A DNA stretch of 27,237 nucleotides from Nemertoderma westbladi (Eukaryota; Xenacoelomorpha; Nemertodermatida; Nemertodermatidae), in the NCBI GenBank assembly GCA_032718475.1, contig JAUCBJ010004602.1, positions 1-27,237 of the forward strand, given 5' to 3'. Every line of letters starts with the position of its first letter. Position 1 is the first letter of the stretch. Made by a program: the position numbers and the translations under genes. This document shows, in pieces, positions 9,699-18,018 of the stretch. The notes beneath the pieces are model-generated. The model did not search any database, was not told where the DNA came from, and worked only from the letters and a program-made list of their open reading frames with translations.

Positions 9699-9704
9699 AA
9701 TAAA
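9699..9704 (+). terminator. candidate poly(A) signal of the PHF21-like gene
   Basis: A canonical AATAAA in sense orientation downstream of the stop codon at 9362, with no earlier perfect AATAAA in the 3' flank. It overlaps a TAGGCCTA palindrome (9692-9699). Use in vivo is unknown. Confidence 0.4.
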
Positions 9705-10030
9705 TAAGTTAATATCTGAAATCTGCAGGTTTCTTTTATTTAAATCATTGAAAAAATCAGATTTTGATACAAATACAGATAAATGATACAAATTCAAAAA
9801 GTTGTAGTCCTATTCATTGTGTTGTTTAAACATTGTAGTGTTTAAACGGACTTAAATCAGACTTTTCGGTCAGGTCAGGTATTCTAGGTCATTGATCAAG
9901 AAAACTTGCCACCTCCATGCAGCATAAAGGAGGTGCCACCAGTAGCTGCATAGACCCTCTTACTAGGGCAAATCTGGTCCTGTAACTAGGACCCCCATCG
10001 TTCTGGGATAAGGACGCCGTTGGTCCTGGA

Positions 10031-10269
10031 TTAAGGTCCCATATACTTGGCTGCAGGGGTATATGGCCTGGCCAGGCAGATGGTGATCTACCAATGGCTG
10101 GTCAGGAGTAGAGTGTTCTCATGTCCACTCTGAGTACACTTCACTGCGACCTGCACCTGGCAGCAGGGGTACAGGGCATGACCCAGCTGAGGAGCTGCAT
10201 AGCCAATGGTGGGTCATGTGAGCCAGAGTAGATATGGGTGATGGGCCTCATATCTGACTTCACTGCGAC
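10031..10269 (+). repeat. two ~119-bp tandem units in the retrotransposon 5' region
   Basis: The sequence CTTCACTGCGAC occurs at 10139-10150 and again at 10258-10269, each preceded by a related block with GCAGGGGTA, then a GGCCTG or GGCATG stretch, then CCAATGG(C/T)(G/T)GGTCA. The offset is 119 bp. Tandem 5' units are known in several non-LTR families, where they act as internal promoter monomers. That role is inferred here. Confidence 0.65.
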
Positions 10270-10295
10270 ACCCACCCTGTGGGGCAAACCAGGAT

Positions 10296-13200
10296 GTGGT
10301 ATTTGCCCCAAGAGCTGACTCGGCAAAAAAGCACCTCCAACCCCCCACTATAGATTACATTAGTAATGCGGAGGTCCGGCCACTAGAGGCCAGTGGAATT
10401 ACCGGACACAATCGGCCTCACAGGCGTCAGTTATCTCCTGACCGGCTGCCTGTCTCACCCCCTACTGGAGAGAGAGAAGCCAACAATTCTTTGAGTCCCT
10501 TTCCTGATGACCTTTCTGGCCCAAACCCTGGGTCACCAGGGAGGCCAGATTGTGAGGGGGAGAGGGATTCTGGAGTTGGAGGCTACTCTCATGTTCCACC
10601 CCGACCAACAAAGCCATTGGTGAATCTGAGGCAAGTCACTAGACTAGCCTCAGTAAACACCCTAACACTCGGGTCCCCAATGCGACAAGGTGAGCTGACT
10701 GCCTTGGCAGATAAGCTTTCTCTTAGCGCAGTGGGTGTTCAAGAGCACCGAATGCAGACTGGACAGACTGATGAGGTTCTGATTAAGGACACGGGGGGCG
10801 GTTGGCGACTCGCCCTTGCGTCAGCAGATGATAGTGGCAATGGTGGTATTGTTCTATTGATGAATCCAACTGCACATGCAGCATTGGACAAAATAGACCA
10901 AATCTCTAACCGCATCATCCGTTGCCACTTCTCATGTTCTGGAAGACTGGCTAAGAAGTTTCCTAAGGTGGTTCTGATTGTGTGCTACTCTCCAACTAGT
11001 GTTGCCCCTGTAGAGGAGGTGGAAAATTTCTACCACAATCTACAAGCAGCTACTGATGGAGTGGATCAGCATGCATTCTTAACATTCCTGGAAGACTTTA
11101 ATGCAAGTCTGCATCAATCACCTACATCGCCCTGGGTCTATAACAATAGTGTCAACCGAAATTCCGTCCATCTTCAGGATTTTATCTCTGGAAATGGATT
11201 ATTTTCGGCTGGAACCCAGTTCAAGAAGCGAACTGGAAAGCTATGGACTCATAGTGGACCAAGTGGTCACAAGTCCCAGATAGACCATATTCTGTTTCGT
11301 AGGAAGTACAGGAGCTCTATACAAGACTGTAATGCATTTACACTTCGACCCTTCTCCAGTGATCACCGCCTTATTGTGGCCAAGGTAAGACTTAGTCTGC
11401 GTGCTAGCAGAACAACGAAATCTGCCTTGCCGCGGCATGACTGGTCCTCTCTGTTGCAACAGCCAAGTGTGAGATCCAGCTTCACACTACAGCTGAGCAA
11501 CTGGTATGAGGTTCTTGCCTCTGAGGCGGCAGATCACTGTGAGGGCTATACTGCCTTCACAGAAGCAGTTAAGTTAGCAGCTGCAGAAACAGTTCCTGTA
11601 TACCCTCGAAACAGGAATAGGGCCCCCTGGACTGACAACAAAATCCAGAAGTGCCGAAATGACCTATATAAGGCGCAGAAAGAGTCCCGACTCAAACAGA
11701 CTACAGCGGCCAAGAATGCAGTTAAGGCTGCATCTAGGTCCCTGAACAGGCAGTACTCTGTTAATCTACAGGAGCTAATAAACCAACAGGTTGATGCCAT
11801 CAATGATGCCGACGACAGCAGGCAATCATCCCAGGCATGGAAATCGATAAACTTGCTTACTGGGCGGAAAAGCCAACCAACCACCAAGGTTAAGGCTGAA
11901 TCACCAGCCGATCGCCTCAATGGTTGGAAGGCCCACTTTGGAAAGCTCCTTAATAATGACAGGGTATTGCCTGATAACTTTATAGAAGTAAAAGTGTCTG
12001 AGTCTGTACTCCCAGATATTCCCATTGGCGATATCTCCTTTGCAGAAGTGAAGGCTGCTGCAAAGAGCATTAAGACCAATCGTGCCAGTGGAGTAGATGG
12101 TGTTCCCCCTGAGGTCTTTAAAATACCTGAGTGTTTAAAGCTCATCTATCCCATCATAGTAGACATGTACCGAACAACAAGAGTCCCACAAGAAATGAAA
12201 ACAAATAAGTTGGTGCCAGTTCCCAAGAAGGGCAACCTAACACTCTATGGTTCTTTTCGGGGAATCTCATTGATCTCGATTGCTGCAAAGCTATACAATA
12301 GAATTCTATTAAATCGCATCAGGGATCCCATTGAGAGACTGCTCCGTGGAAATCAGAATGGGTTCCGTAAAGGTCGTGGGACCATGGAACCCATTTTGGC
12401 ACTTAGAAGGATAATTGAAGAGTTATCAAAAAAGAAAGACAGGCATCTGGCTGTTATCTTTGTTGACTTCTTCAAGGCCTTTGATTCAGTCTCCCGCTCA
12501 CGTATGTTCAGCATACTTTCATTATATGGGATTCCTGATGAAATTATTGCAGCAATCAGATCAGTATACGATGGTTCGACAACATATGTGTCTACTGTTG
12601 ATGGTGACACAGAACCATTTGAAGTGTTATGGGGCGTCCTCCAGGGAGGCACACTTGCACCATTCTTGTTCATAATTGTGGTTGACTATGTTCTACGCAT
12701 GTCCTTAGATCATCATAATGATGATGGGTTGATGATAACTCCACCTACTGGCTCCAGAAGTCGAGGAAATCCTGCCAAATACCTAACTGATCTAGACTTT
12801 GCTGATGACTTAGGAGTACTCTCAGAATCACTAGAGGGAGCCCAACGGCTCCTCAGCTCATTAGAACATGCTGCTTCTAGTGTTGGTCTTTTTATTAACT
12901 CCAGAAAGACCAACATTTTGATAGTTAACTTTGAAAGTTCTCAGCAAGTCACTGATCGGATGAGCATAAGCTCAAAAGATGGTATGCTTGAGCATGTGGA
13001 CGACTTCTGTTACCTGGGATCATGGATCCGGAAGTCAGGTGAGGACCTTCGAATACGTAAGGGAAAGGCATGGGCAGCCTTGAATATGCTTTCCAGGATT
13101 TGGAAGTCACCGAGAATTAATCGGAAACTTAATGTCCGATTATTTAGAGCAGCAGTAGTTCCAGTACTCCTCTATGGGAGTCCATGCTGGGCTCTAACTG

Positions 13201-13577
13201 CTGAGGATACCAAATCTCTGGATGGCACATTCACAAGAATGCTACGCCGGGTTCATTGTGTCAAGTACAATGCACACATCTCCAACCAGACACTATATAA
13301 CATTGGAGGTGTCTCATTGGTTCCCCCAAGCTTGACACTAGAACAAAATCGCCTCCGCTTTGCAGGACATTGCTTTCGCCGTGAGGACCAGCCAGTGCAT
13401 AATCTTGTACTTTGGCAGCCTCATGGAGTGAATAAGCATGGTGGATAGCCCGTGACTTTCTTGAGACGCCTCTTAAAGGACACTGGTCTTGAAGATGCGG
13501 ATGATCTAGCAAATGTCATGGCTGATAGGGAGTTGTGGCGGCGCAATTTTGTCGACAAGCCGGCACAGCATTCTTAA
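10296..13577 (+). pseudogene. endonuclease-reverse transcriptase polyprotein of the non-LTR element, one in-frame stop
   Basis: A near-intact retrotransposon protein that nicks target DNA and copies the element RNA. The frame is open for 1050 codons to a TAG at 13446-13448 and then continues in frame to a TAA at 13575-13577. The tail has the conserved TFLRRLL and DRELWRR type C-terminus, so only one nonsense change separates it from full length. Seen: an APE endonuclease with GVQEHR near residue 148, DFNA near 267 (preceded by E, not the usual G) and SDHR near 355; a reverse transcriptase with KLVPVPKKG, VDFFKAFDSV (near 720), GVLQGGTLAPFLF and the catalytic FADD (12798-12809, near 835); and a post-RT region with LLYGSPCWAL and RLRFAGHCFR. 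The frame begins with a non-ATG codon; the nearest ATG (10294) is in another frame, so the true start is unclear or lost. Antisense frames inside it are shadows. Confidence 0.9.
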
Positions 13578-13607
13578 AAATGCAGCTGCAATGCAGCATG
13601 CCGATAC

Positions 13608-13628
13608 TAGTAGTAGTAGTAGTAGTAG
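13608..13628 (+). repeat. (TAG)7 microsatellite tail of the non-LTR element
   Basis: Seven TAG units form the 3' terminus and lead straight into the target duplication. The last two bases are shared with the AG of that duplication, so the exact boundary is ambiguous by two bases. A short palindrome, TGCAGCTGCA, lies about 20 bp before the tail and could form a 3' hairpin. Confidence 0.85.
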
Positions 13629-14128
13629 ACTTTTCGGGATTTCCGGGATCGGGACCGCGATTATCACTCTCGGCTCCCGTTTTTCGGGATCGGAATTATT
13701 GAAATTTTGGATTAAATTCCTTAAAGTTCATAGTATATGTGGCAAGTTTTGGGTAACACTCACTTTATTTTACACTTCTGAAAGGTTTACTGACATAAAA
13801 AATTATATATAATCAAAACATTCCCGTTCTGCTGGAACAATTTTTTAGATATTCAACAAATTTACTTCACTATATATCCCGTTCCAAAAAAGTCGGGAAA
13901 CGTTTCACTGGGATCCCGGATTTTCGGGATCGGGTTTGCGATCCCGTTTAAACATTAGTGCATTGATGAACCAAGAAGCCTTTACTATGTTTTCATATAA
14001 AATCTGATTGAACTAAAAAAATCTGATTTAAATAAAAAAATCGGATTTTTTTTATTTAAAAAAAAATCATTTTAAAGTAAAAATAATTTTTATCAACCCT
14101 GGAAATCTGCAAGCTACATACTTACCGA

Positions 14129-14206
14129 GGTTTTCAAATTTTTTCAAAATTTATTCTCCATTTCATCTTGAGCAGATTTTTTCCAAATTTGAAAACCATT
14201 TAGTGA
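14129..14206. repeat. short inverted repeat
   Basis: GGTTTTCAAATTT (about 14129-14141) and AAATTTGAAAACC (about 14193-14205) are perfect 13-bp inverted repeats about 50 bp apart. This may be a small foldback element or the start of the SINE-like repeat that follows. Confidence 0.5.
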
Positions 14207-14362
14207 GATCTGTCTTACTTCTCAAGATATGGGTGTCTGTCCGTTGGTCTGTCTGTCAGTATGTTTACAAAACAATAGTAAGAATTCTATATCTAAAAAA
14301 ATTCCTATAGGGAATTCTTGGTCTGTGGCTTAATTTCTCATATCAGTATTCAAATTTGACCT

Positions 14363-14434
14363 CGTCGTTTCTGTCTGTATGCCTGTCGTCGTTTCTGTCT
14401 GTATGCCTGTCGTCGTTTCTGTCTGTATGCCTGT
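14363..14434. repeat. 24-bp tandem repeat, three copies
   Basis: Three perfect copies of a 24-bp unit (CGTCGTTTCTGTCTGTATGC plus CTGT) are followed by a CTGTCTGTCCGT tail. It lies just upstream of the tRNA-like and hammerhead segment. A related TCTGTCCGTTGGTCTGTCTG stretch sits at about 14234-14254. Confidence 0.85.
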
Positions 14435-14499
14435 CTGTCTGTCCGTCATAATATATAACCGTCATAAAAACCAAACTTATCCTTGATTATTGATAGTAA

Positions 14500-14640
14500 C
14501 AATGTGGTTGGCTTGCTGTATTTATCGGCTCGGCTTCTACCTCGAGGTCCCAGGTTCGAATCCGACACCACGCTGATGAGACCCAGTAAGGTCGAAACGC
14601 GTACGTGGTTTGGAGAGATATGAGATATTAATTTCAAGAA
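14500..14640 (+). mobile_element. SINE-like repeat with tRNA-type B-box and embedded hammerhead
   Basis: A pol III B-box GGTTCGAATCC lies at 14553-14563, with a weak A-box-like TTGGCTTGCTG about 40 bp upstream (14508-14518). The T-arm stem does not pair well, so this is a tRNA-like retroelement and not a tRNA gene. Four bases after the B-box the hammerhead motif begins (14567). B-box followed by hammerhead resembles the schistosome Sm-alpha SINE-like family. Hammerheads also occur in Penelope-like elements and retrozymes, so those are alternatives. The element ends are not defined by a target duplication. Confidence 0.6.
14567..14609 (+). ncRNA. hammerhead ribozyme (type I layout), predicted self-cleaving
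   Basis: All invariant parts are present in order. Helix I: ACCACG (14567-14572) pairs perfectly with CGTGGT (14604-14609). Core: CTGATGA (14573-14579). Helix II: GACC (14580-14583) and GGTC (14590-14593) with loop CAGTAA. Core: GAAA (14594-14597). Helix III is minimal: AC (14597-14598) against GT (14601-14602). The cleavage triplet is GTA, with cutting predicted 3' of A14603. The helix III stretch ACGCGT is self-complementary and its in-cis loop would be only two bases, so stable cleavage probably needs two RNA molecules, or tandem copies, pairing through ACGCGU. Short-helix-III hammerheads that act as dimers are known from newt satellite DNA and Penelope-like elements. Activity itself is inferred. 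Confidence 0.85.
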
Positions 14641-15096
14641 AAATTACGCGATTCATAAATTTGTACACTACCCGGTTAAAAATTACGCATGTGATGGGAT
14701 TAGTCCTACAATTGCGCCAATAAAAGATAAGTTATTTTCAGTAAAATAAACTTATCATTCGAGGTTAAGACCCCTAGATCCCTTCCTACAGTATAATAAA
14801 CTTATCCTTGGGCTTCGTTCGGTTAATAGAATCCACCTCTTGGCGCAATTAATTCTCGTCTTTTCGCTCCATTTTTGTTAAATCAAGCCGTACAAATACA
14901 AATTTCATCGCCCAAGTTCTTTGTAAACCCCTAATGCTAAACGTTTAGCTAGATGGTCTGCCATTTTCTTATATTTCACGGACAGATTGTCGGATAGTAA
15001 GATAAACTGACAGAGATATATACAGACTAACTAGATTTCATTAAAAGTGAAAACTGACCATGAAAACCCCCATAGCAAAATAATTCTTAGCACGGT
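14641..15096. other. non-genic stretch with inverted repeats
   Basis: No ORF. AATTGCGCCAA (14710-14720) pairs with TTGGCGCAATT (14840-14850). Inside this, GATAAGTT (14727-14734) can pair with AACTTATC at 14747-14754 or at 14799-14806. The nested arrangement could be a decayed MITE, but no target duplication was found. Confidence 0.5.
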
Positions 15097-15099
15097 TTA

Positions 15100-15245
15100 G
15101 TGCTTTCTTGTGCTTTCTTTCTTGAAGGGAAGTTTGTTGTTGAACACTTTTCCCGGACAAAACAACTTTCTACAACGAAACTGTGGACCATTATCTGATA
15201 CTATTATGGTGATGTCCCATGATTCGCTATATACTGATTTCCAAA
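15100..15245 (-). pseudogene. integrase fragment of an LTR retrotransposon, antisense
   Basis: On the minus strand the translation contains TIIVSDNGPQF, the core-domain motif around the second catalytic Asp of Ty3/Gypsy-type integrases, followed by a short Lys-rich stretch. Only about 50 codons are recognisable, without the zinc-binding HHCC region and without the catalytic Glu region. It is a scrap left by insertion or recombination, and it abuts the plus-strand protease remnant that starts at about 15258. It lies in opposite orientation to that remnant, so the two are not one intact pol gene. Confidence 0.6.
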
Positions 15246-15257
15246 AAATTATATAAC

Positions 15258-15771
15258 TTTCTCTGTGATGACGGATTTTGATTAGTGTCCTTACCTGCAA
15301 AATATGCCGACAAACAACTCGCCATAGAGGATACCTCCACACCACAACTTGTTGCTGCTAATGGAACAACCATTGATACAAATGGCAACAAAACCCTAAC
15401 ACTCAATTTAGGGTTACCGCAACGATTTACTTGGAAATTTGTTATCGCCAACATGACACAACCCATATTGGGTGCAAAGTAACTTCGGACTGCTCATCGA
15501 TTTGAGACATTCTAGCCTCATAGATGCAAAGACTTACACCCACATTCCTGGTAAAATATCACATTCAATAAAGGCACATGGGTTAAGTTTCATCTGCGAT
15601 TCTAATGAATTCAATGAATTAACAGAAATTACATTTCGTGAATCAAAGCTAAGACATGACGTTGAACACCACATAGAGACTGTAGGAGCATCCATTCACA
15701 GTAAACCAATAAGTCTATCACCAGAGAAACTTTCAGTTGCAAAGGAGGAATTCCATCTACATAGATTGTAA
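15258..15771 (+). pseudogene. Ty3/Gypsy retrotransposon protease region, broken
   Basis: This is the protease-to-RT linker of a Gypsy pol polyprotein. Seen: a degenerate active-site segment (LCDDGF where retropepsins have L-V-D-T/S-G-A) with an in-frame TGA at 15279-15281, then LPAKYADK, VAANGTTI, LTLNLGLPQRF and PILGA. At about 15477 the frame is lost by a small deletion and resumes in another frame with NFGLLIDLRHSSLID. After that comes the pre-RT linker ISLSPEKLSVAKEEF. The linker stops at 15771, just where the RT should begin; the RT is found 2.25 kb further on at 18019. The catalytic Asp-Thr/Ser-Gly is altered, so the protease is dead. Confidence 0.8.
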
Positions 15772-16043
15772 ATCATGGCAAATAAATGAGTATTATATGT
15801 ATCCGAAAAATGAAATTTTCATGTTGAACCAACATTCGGCACCCAGTGAAAAGTAGCATACCAGATAAACCATTCGTTAGGAAAATATTTCCATCACGTT
15901 CGCCACCCTTGAGAACCTTTATAGGTCGCAAATGATGGGTGACTGGTGCGTTTTAAAGATTCTGGATTATTGAAACTTTCATGGTGAACCCACTTTTTAA
16001 GTACCCATAAATATACAGATAAAATACAACAACTTGATTGTCT

Positions 16044-16142
16044 TTATCCAAATATATAAACCAACACGACAACTTTGAAAAATCGACCCACTAATTTTTT
16101 GGCCTTGCTGCCATTTGGCAGGCCGTATTTAAGTAGGCCATG
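16044..16142 (-). mobile_element. terminal fragment related to the 2890-3819 foldback family
   Basis: GGCCGTATTTAAGTAGGCCATG (16121-16142, quoted in two halves: GGCCGTATTTAA and GTAGGCCATG) is almost the same as the right end of the foldback element (3799-3819). Both have an adjoining small GGCC hairpin (GGCCTT with GGCAGGCC here; GGCCTC with AAGGCC there). Only one terminus is evident, so it is a truncated or diverged relative. Confidence 0.55.
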
Positions 16143-16629
16143 ATAGTACTGATATCGTAATACTGTACGATATAGATATAAAGTTATTATTGAGTTTAGA
16201 TGCAGGATAACTAGCGGTTTATTGTGGTGGCCCAGTTGAATTTTATATACTGTAACTGTACAGGGCATTTTTTTTACAATTTCGTTACTACCCGGTGTCT
16301 GTGAGAAAAGACGGTTTCCTTGGGAAAATGTCTGGAAAAAATCAGAATAAAAAATCAGGGAAATTTTTTTAAGTAGGCCTACTTTTTTTTATCTTCATTT
16401 TGTTATTTTTTTATTGGGAGCTGCCGCTCCCAAACCCCAGACCCCCGTTTAGTACAATGAAACGGCTTTAACAATAATATAATATAAAGCAGAAATTACA
16501 ATTAATATTATACACTGAGAATTTTACAAGAACCTACAGTAACTATACTGTAATTCCAAAAAGACTAGCACAGATACAAATAAGAGAAAGCACAACACAT
16601 TACATAGTTTACAGATTCAAATTACAGAG

Positions 16630-17046
16630 TCAGACGAGTGGAGTGATCGGCAATCCAGCTCCATCCTCCGTACCCAGACCACTGCGCCACTTTAGCCACG
16701 ACAGCTCGACCCCCTGATGCAATGAGAAGCCCCTCGAACTACAGTATGGCGAACTGCACACGGCGGCGAACTCACTCCATGACGGTGCTACAGTATAAGG
16801 CCTGTCACAGTTGTGGTGTAACCTATCAGCGAAGATCCTCAGGAGCTTGTTGGCCTGCGGTTCCAGAACTCCATCGCAAGAGACTACGAAGTGTGCAAAG
16901 TCCGCTCTCCTCTGTCTCGCTGGTTCCGCATATAGTGCGGTTTTAGCATCCTCCGAAGATTCTAGGACCCTCATGGGGCGGCGTCCCGCATACGACTCGG
17001 CGTCAAGGTTTACGACCCTGACCCTTACCAATACCATATCTAACAA
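16630..17046 (-). pseudogene. unidentified ORF remnant, probably from a retroelement
   Basis: A 138-codon minus-strand frame. Its first two thirds look like real protein: VRVVNLDAESYAGRRP, a KTALYAEPARQRRADFAHF stretch, then VSCDGVLEPQANKLLRIFAD and RLHHNCDRPYTVA. This resembles a C-terminal block often seen downstream of reverse transcriptases in marine invertebrate retroelements, but no catalytic motif is present, so this is a weak recognition. After YTVA the protein character drops out and returns with SWLKWRSGLGTEDGAGLP, which suggests a frameshifted middle. It ends with a stop at 16630 and has no neighbours in the same frame. Confidence 0.4.
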
Positions 17047-17179
17047 CGCCCGAGTCTGCGGGTTGAATGCCCCTGGAACTCCTACATCACACCAAAGTCC
17101 TGCTTCTCCACTTAATCCAGGCTGGTCTCTGACTATGGGTTCCGACTGTCACGTTTCGTGGTCCAAATGTTAGAGAGGC

Positions 17180-17650
17180 CAGATACCCAACAACATCACG
17201 GAGTTCGAGGCCTTTTTTAATTTCAAATTCTTCGAAATTCAATTGTTATTATTCAAATTTCACTAACATTTAAATAATTTGAATTGTATCAATTAGGCAT
17301 TAATTCAATTACAATTGTCAATTAGCAACAATCAGACAATTAAGCAAATTATAAATATTTCATTAACGATATAGACAGTACAAACAACATAAATAAACAA
17401 TAAACAAAACAAAGTACAGTATGCAAAAGACACCAAACAATTAAAGATTACAAAACTCGATAAACAATTACAGAATTAAAGAGTACAAAATACAATTAAC
17501 AATTGAATTGAAGTAAAATAAACAAATAGCAATACAACTACAGTAGCAGTATAAATTAAAGTAACAAAACGCTATACACTATTTATTAAAGTAAGCAAAA
17601 CTCATTAAACAATTAAACGTAAAAAGAAAACTCAATAAACGCAACTCTGC
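17180..17650. other. A-rich/CAATT-rich low-complexity tract
   Basis: More than 400 bp dominated by AATTCAATT, AACAATTA and AAACAAA motifs, with no ORF. It may be untranslated or LTR-like sequence of the inserted element. No terminal repeats were found. Confidence 0.5.
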
Positions 17651-18018
17651 AGTAGGCCTACTGACCACAAAATGACTGAATGAGTCATTTATTGGCGATG
17701 AATCATGTGACTGATTATTGCAATGCGTGTCAAGCACCACTAAAGTTCTTATGAAATGTTTGTCAAGTTATAAAGTCACCGAAATTATATTCTAGGTATA
17801 CAAAATTTATTAAGAATTTGGTAAGTGCATTGCATAAGTATAGCCACCCAAATATTTCTTAAAATCTATACTGTACTTGGCAAGTATTTTTCAATTCCTT
17901 AACAAATAATGCAAAATGTGGTAATTGTAAAATTTTAGTAAAATTATCATGCCAGTAACTTGCCATTAGGTAGGTAGTACTTTACTAATATGATAAGATT
18001 CTCAACCCGGGTACTGTA

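Larger units (their letters stand above)
9363..9717. other. 3' flank of the PHF21-like gene
   Basis: AT-rich 3' untranslated or intergenic sequence with a 15-G tract (9548-9562). The first good polyadenylation signal is AATAAA at 9699-9704, about 340 bp after the stop. It ends right before the target duplication of the hAT-like insertion. Confidence 0.5.
9859..13637 (+). mobile_element. full-length APE-type non-LTR retrotransposon with 11-bp target duplication
   Basis: The direct repeat AGACTTTTCGG flanks the element (9859-9869 and 13627-13637). The body is 9870-13626, about 3.76 kb. It has a 5' region of about 430 bp with two tandem units, one long endonuclease-reverse transcriptase ORF, a very short 3' UTR and a (TAG)7 tail. 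Single-ORF architecture with a microsatellite tail resembles RTE-type elements, but the clade is not fixed here. It inserted into the hAT-like element at 9718-14109 and is therefore younger than it. Confidence 0.85.
9718..14109. mobile_element. hAT-like DNA transposon (non-autonomous), interrupted by a non-LTR element
   Basis: The outer boundaries carry the 8-bp direct repeat GAAATCTG (9718-9725 and 14102-14109). Just inside, the ends are CAGGTTTC on the left and CAACCCTG on the right (reverse complement CAGGGTTG); CAGG-type termini with 8-bp target duplications are the hAT pattern. The 12-mer AAATCAGATTTT lies near the left end (9754-9765) and occurs inverted near the right end (14018-14029), with a further partial copy at 13999-14009. 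The right part contains several TTTTCGGGATCGGG-type motifs (13631, 13681, 13921). Without the inner insertion the element is about 608 bp and has no transposase ORF. Confidence 0.72.
15772..18018. mobile_element. composite insertion splitting the Gypsy pol remnant
   Basis: The pol reading stops after 15771 and resumes with GIIRPSS at 18019, so this 2.25 kb is secondary insertion material. TGTA occurs at both junctions (about 15769-15772 and 18015-18018), a possible short target duplication, but four bases are weak evidence. Inside: a pair of related 26-base stretches at about 15811 and 15973 (TGAAA-TTTCATG-TGAACC), a transposon terminus at 16121-16142, a minus-strand ORF remnant (16630-17046) and an A-rich, CAATTAA-rich tract (17200-17640). 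It is probably more than one event. Confidence 0.5.

Noticed and set aside
11546-12145. 199-codon antisense frame
   Set aside because: Lies wholly inside the retrotransposon ORF on the opposite strand and has no protein-family features. It is a shadow frame.
14508-14570. Functional tRNA gene
   Set aside because: The B-box is perfect, but the T-stem and acceptor stem do not pair and the A-box is weak. Better explained as a SINE-like repeat.
14446-14637. 63-codon minus-strand frame over the hammerhead region
   Set aside because: It is the complement of the tRNA-like and hammerhead segment. Such frames recur wherever the repeat occurs and are not evidence of a protein.
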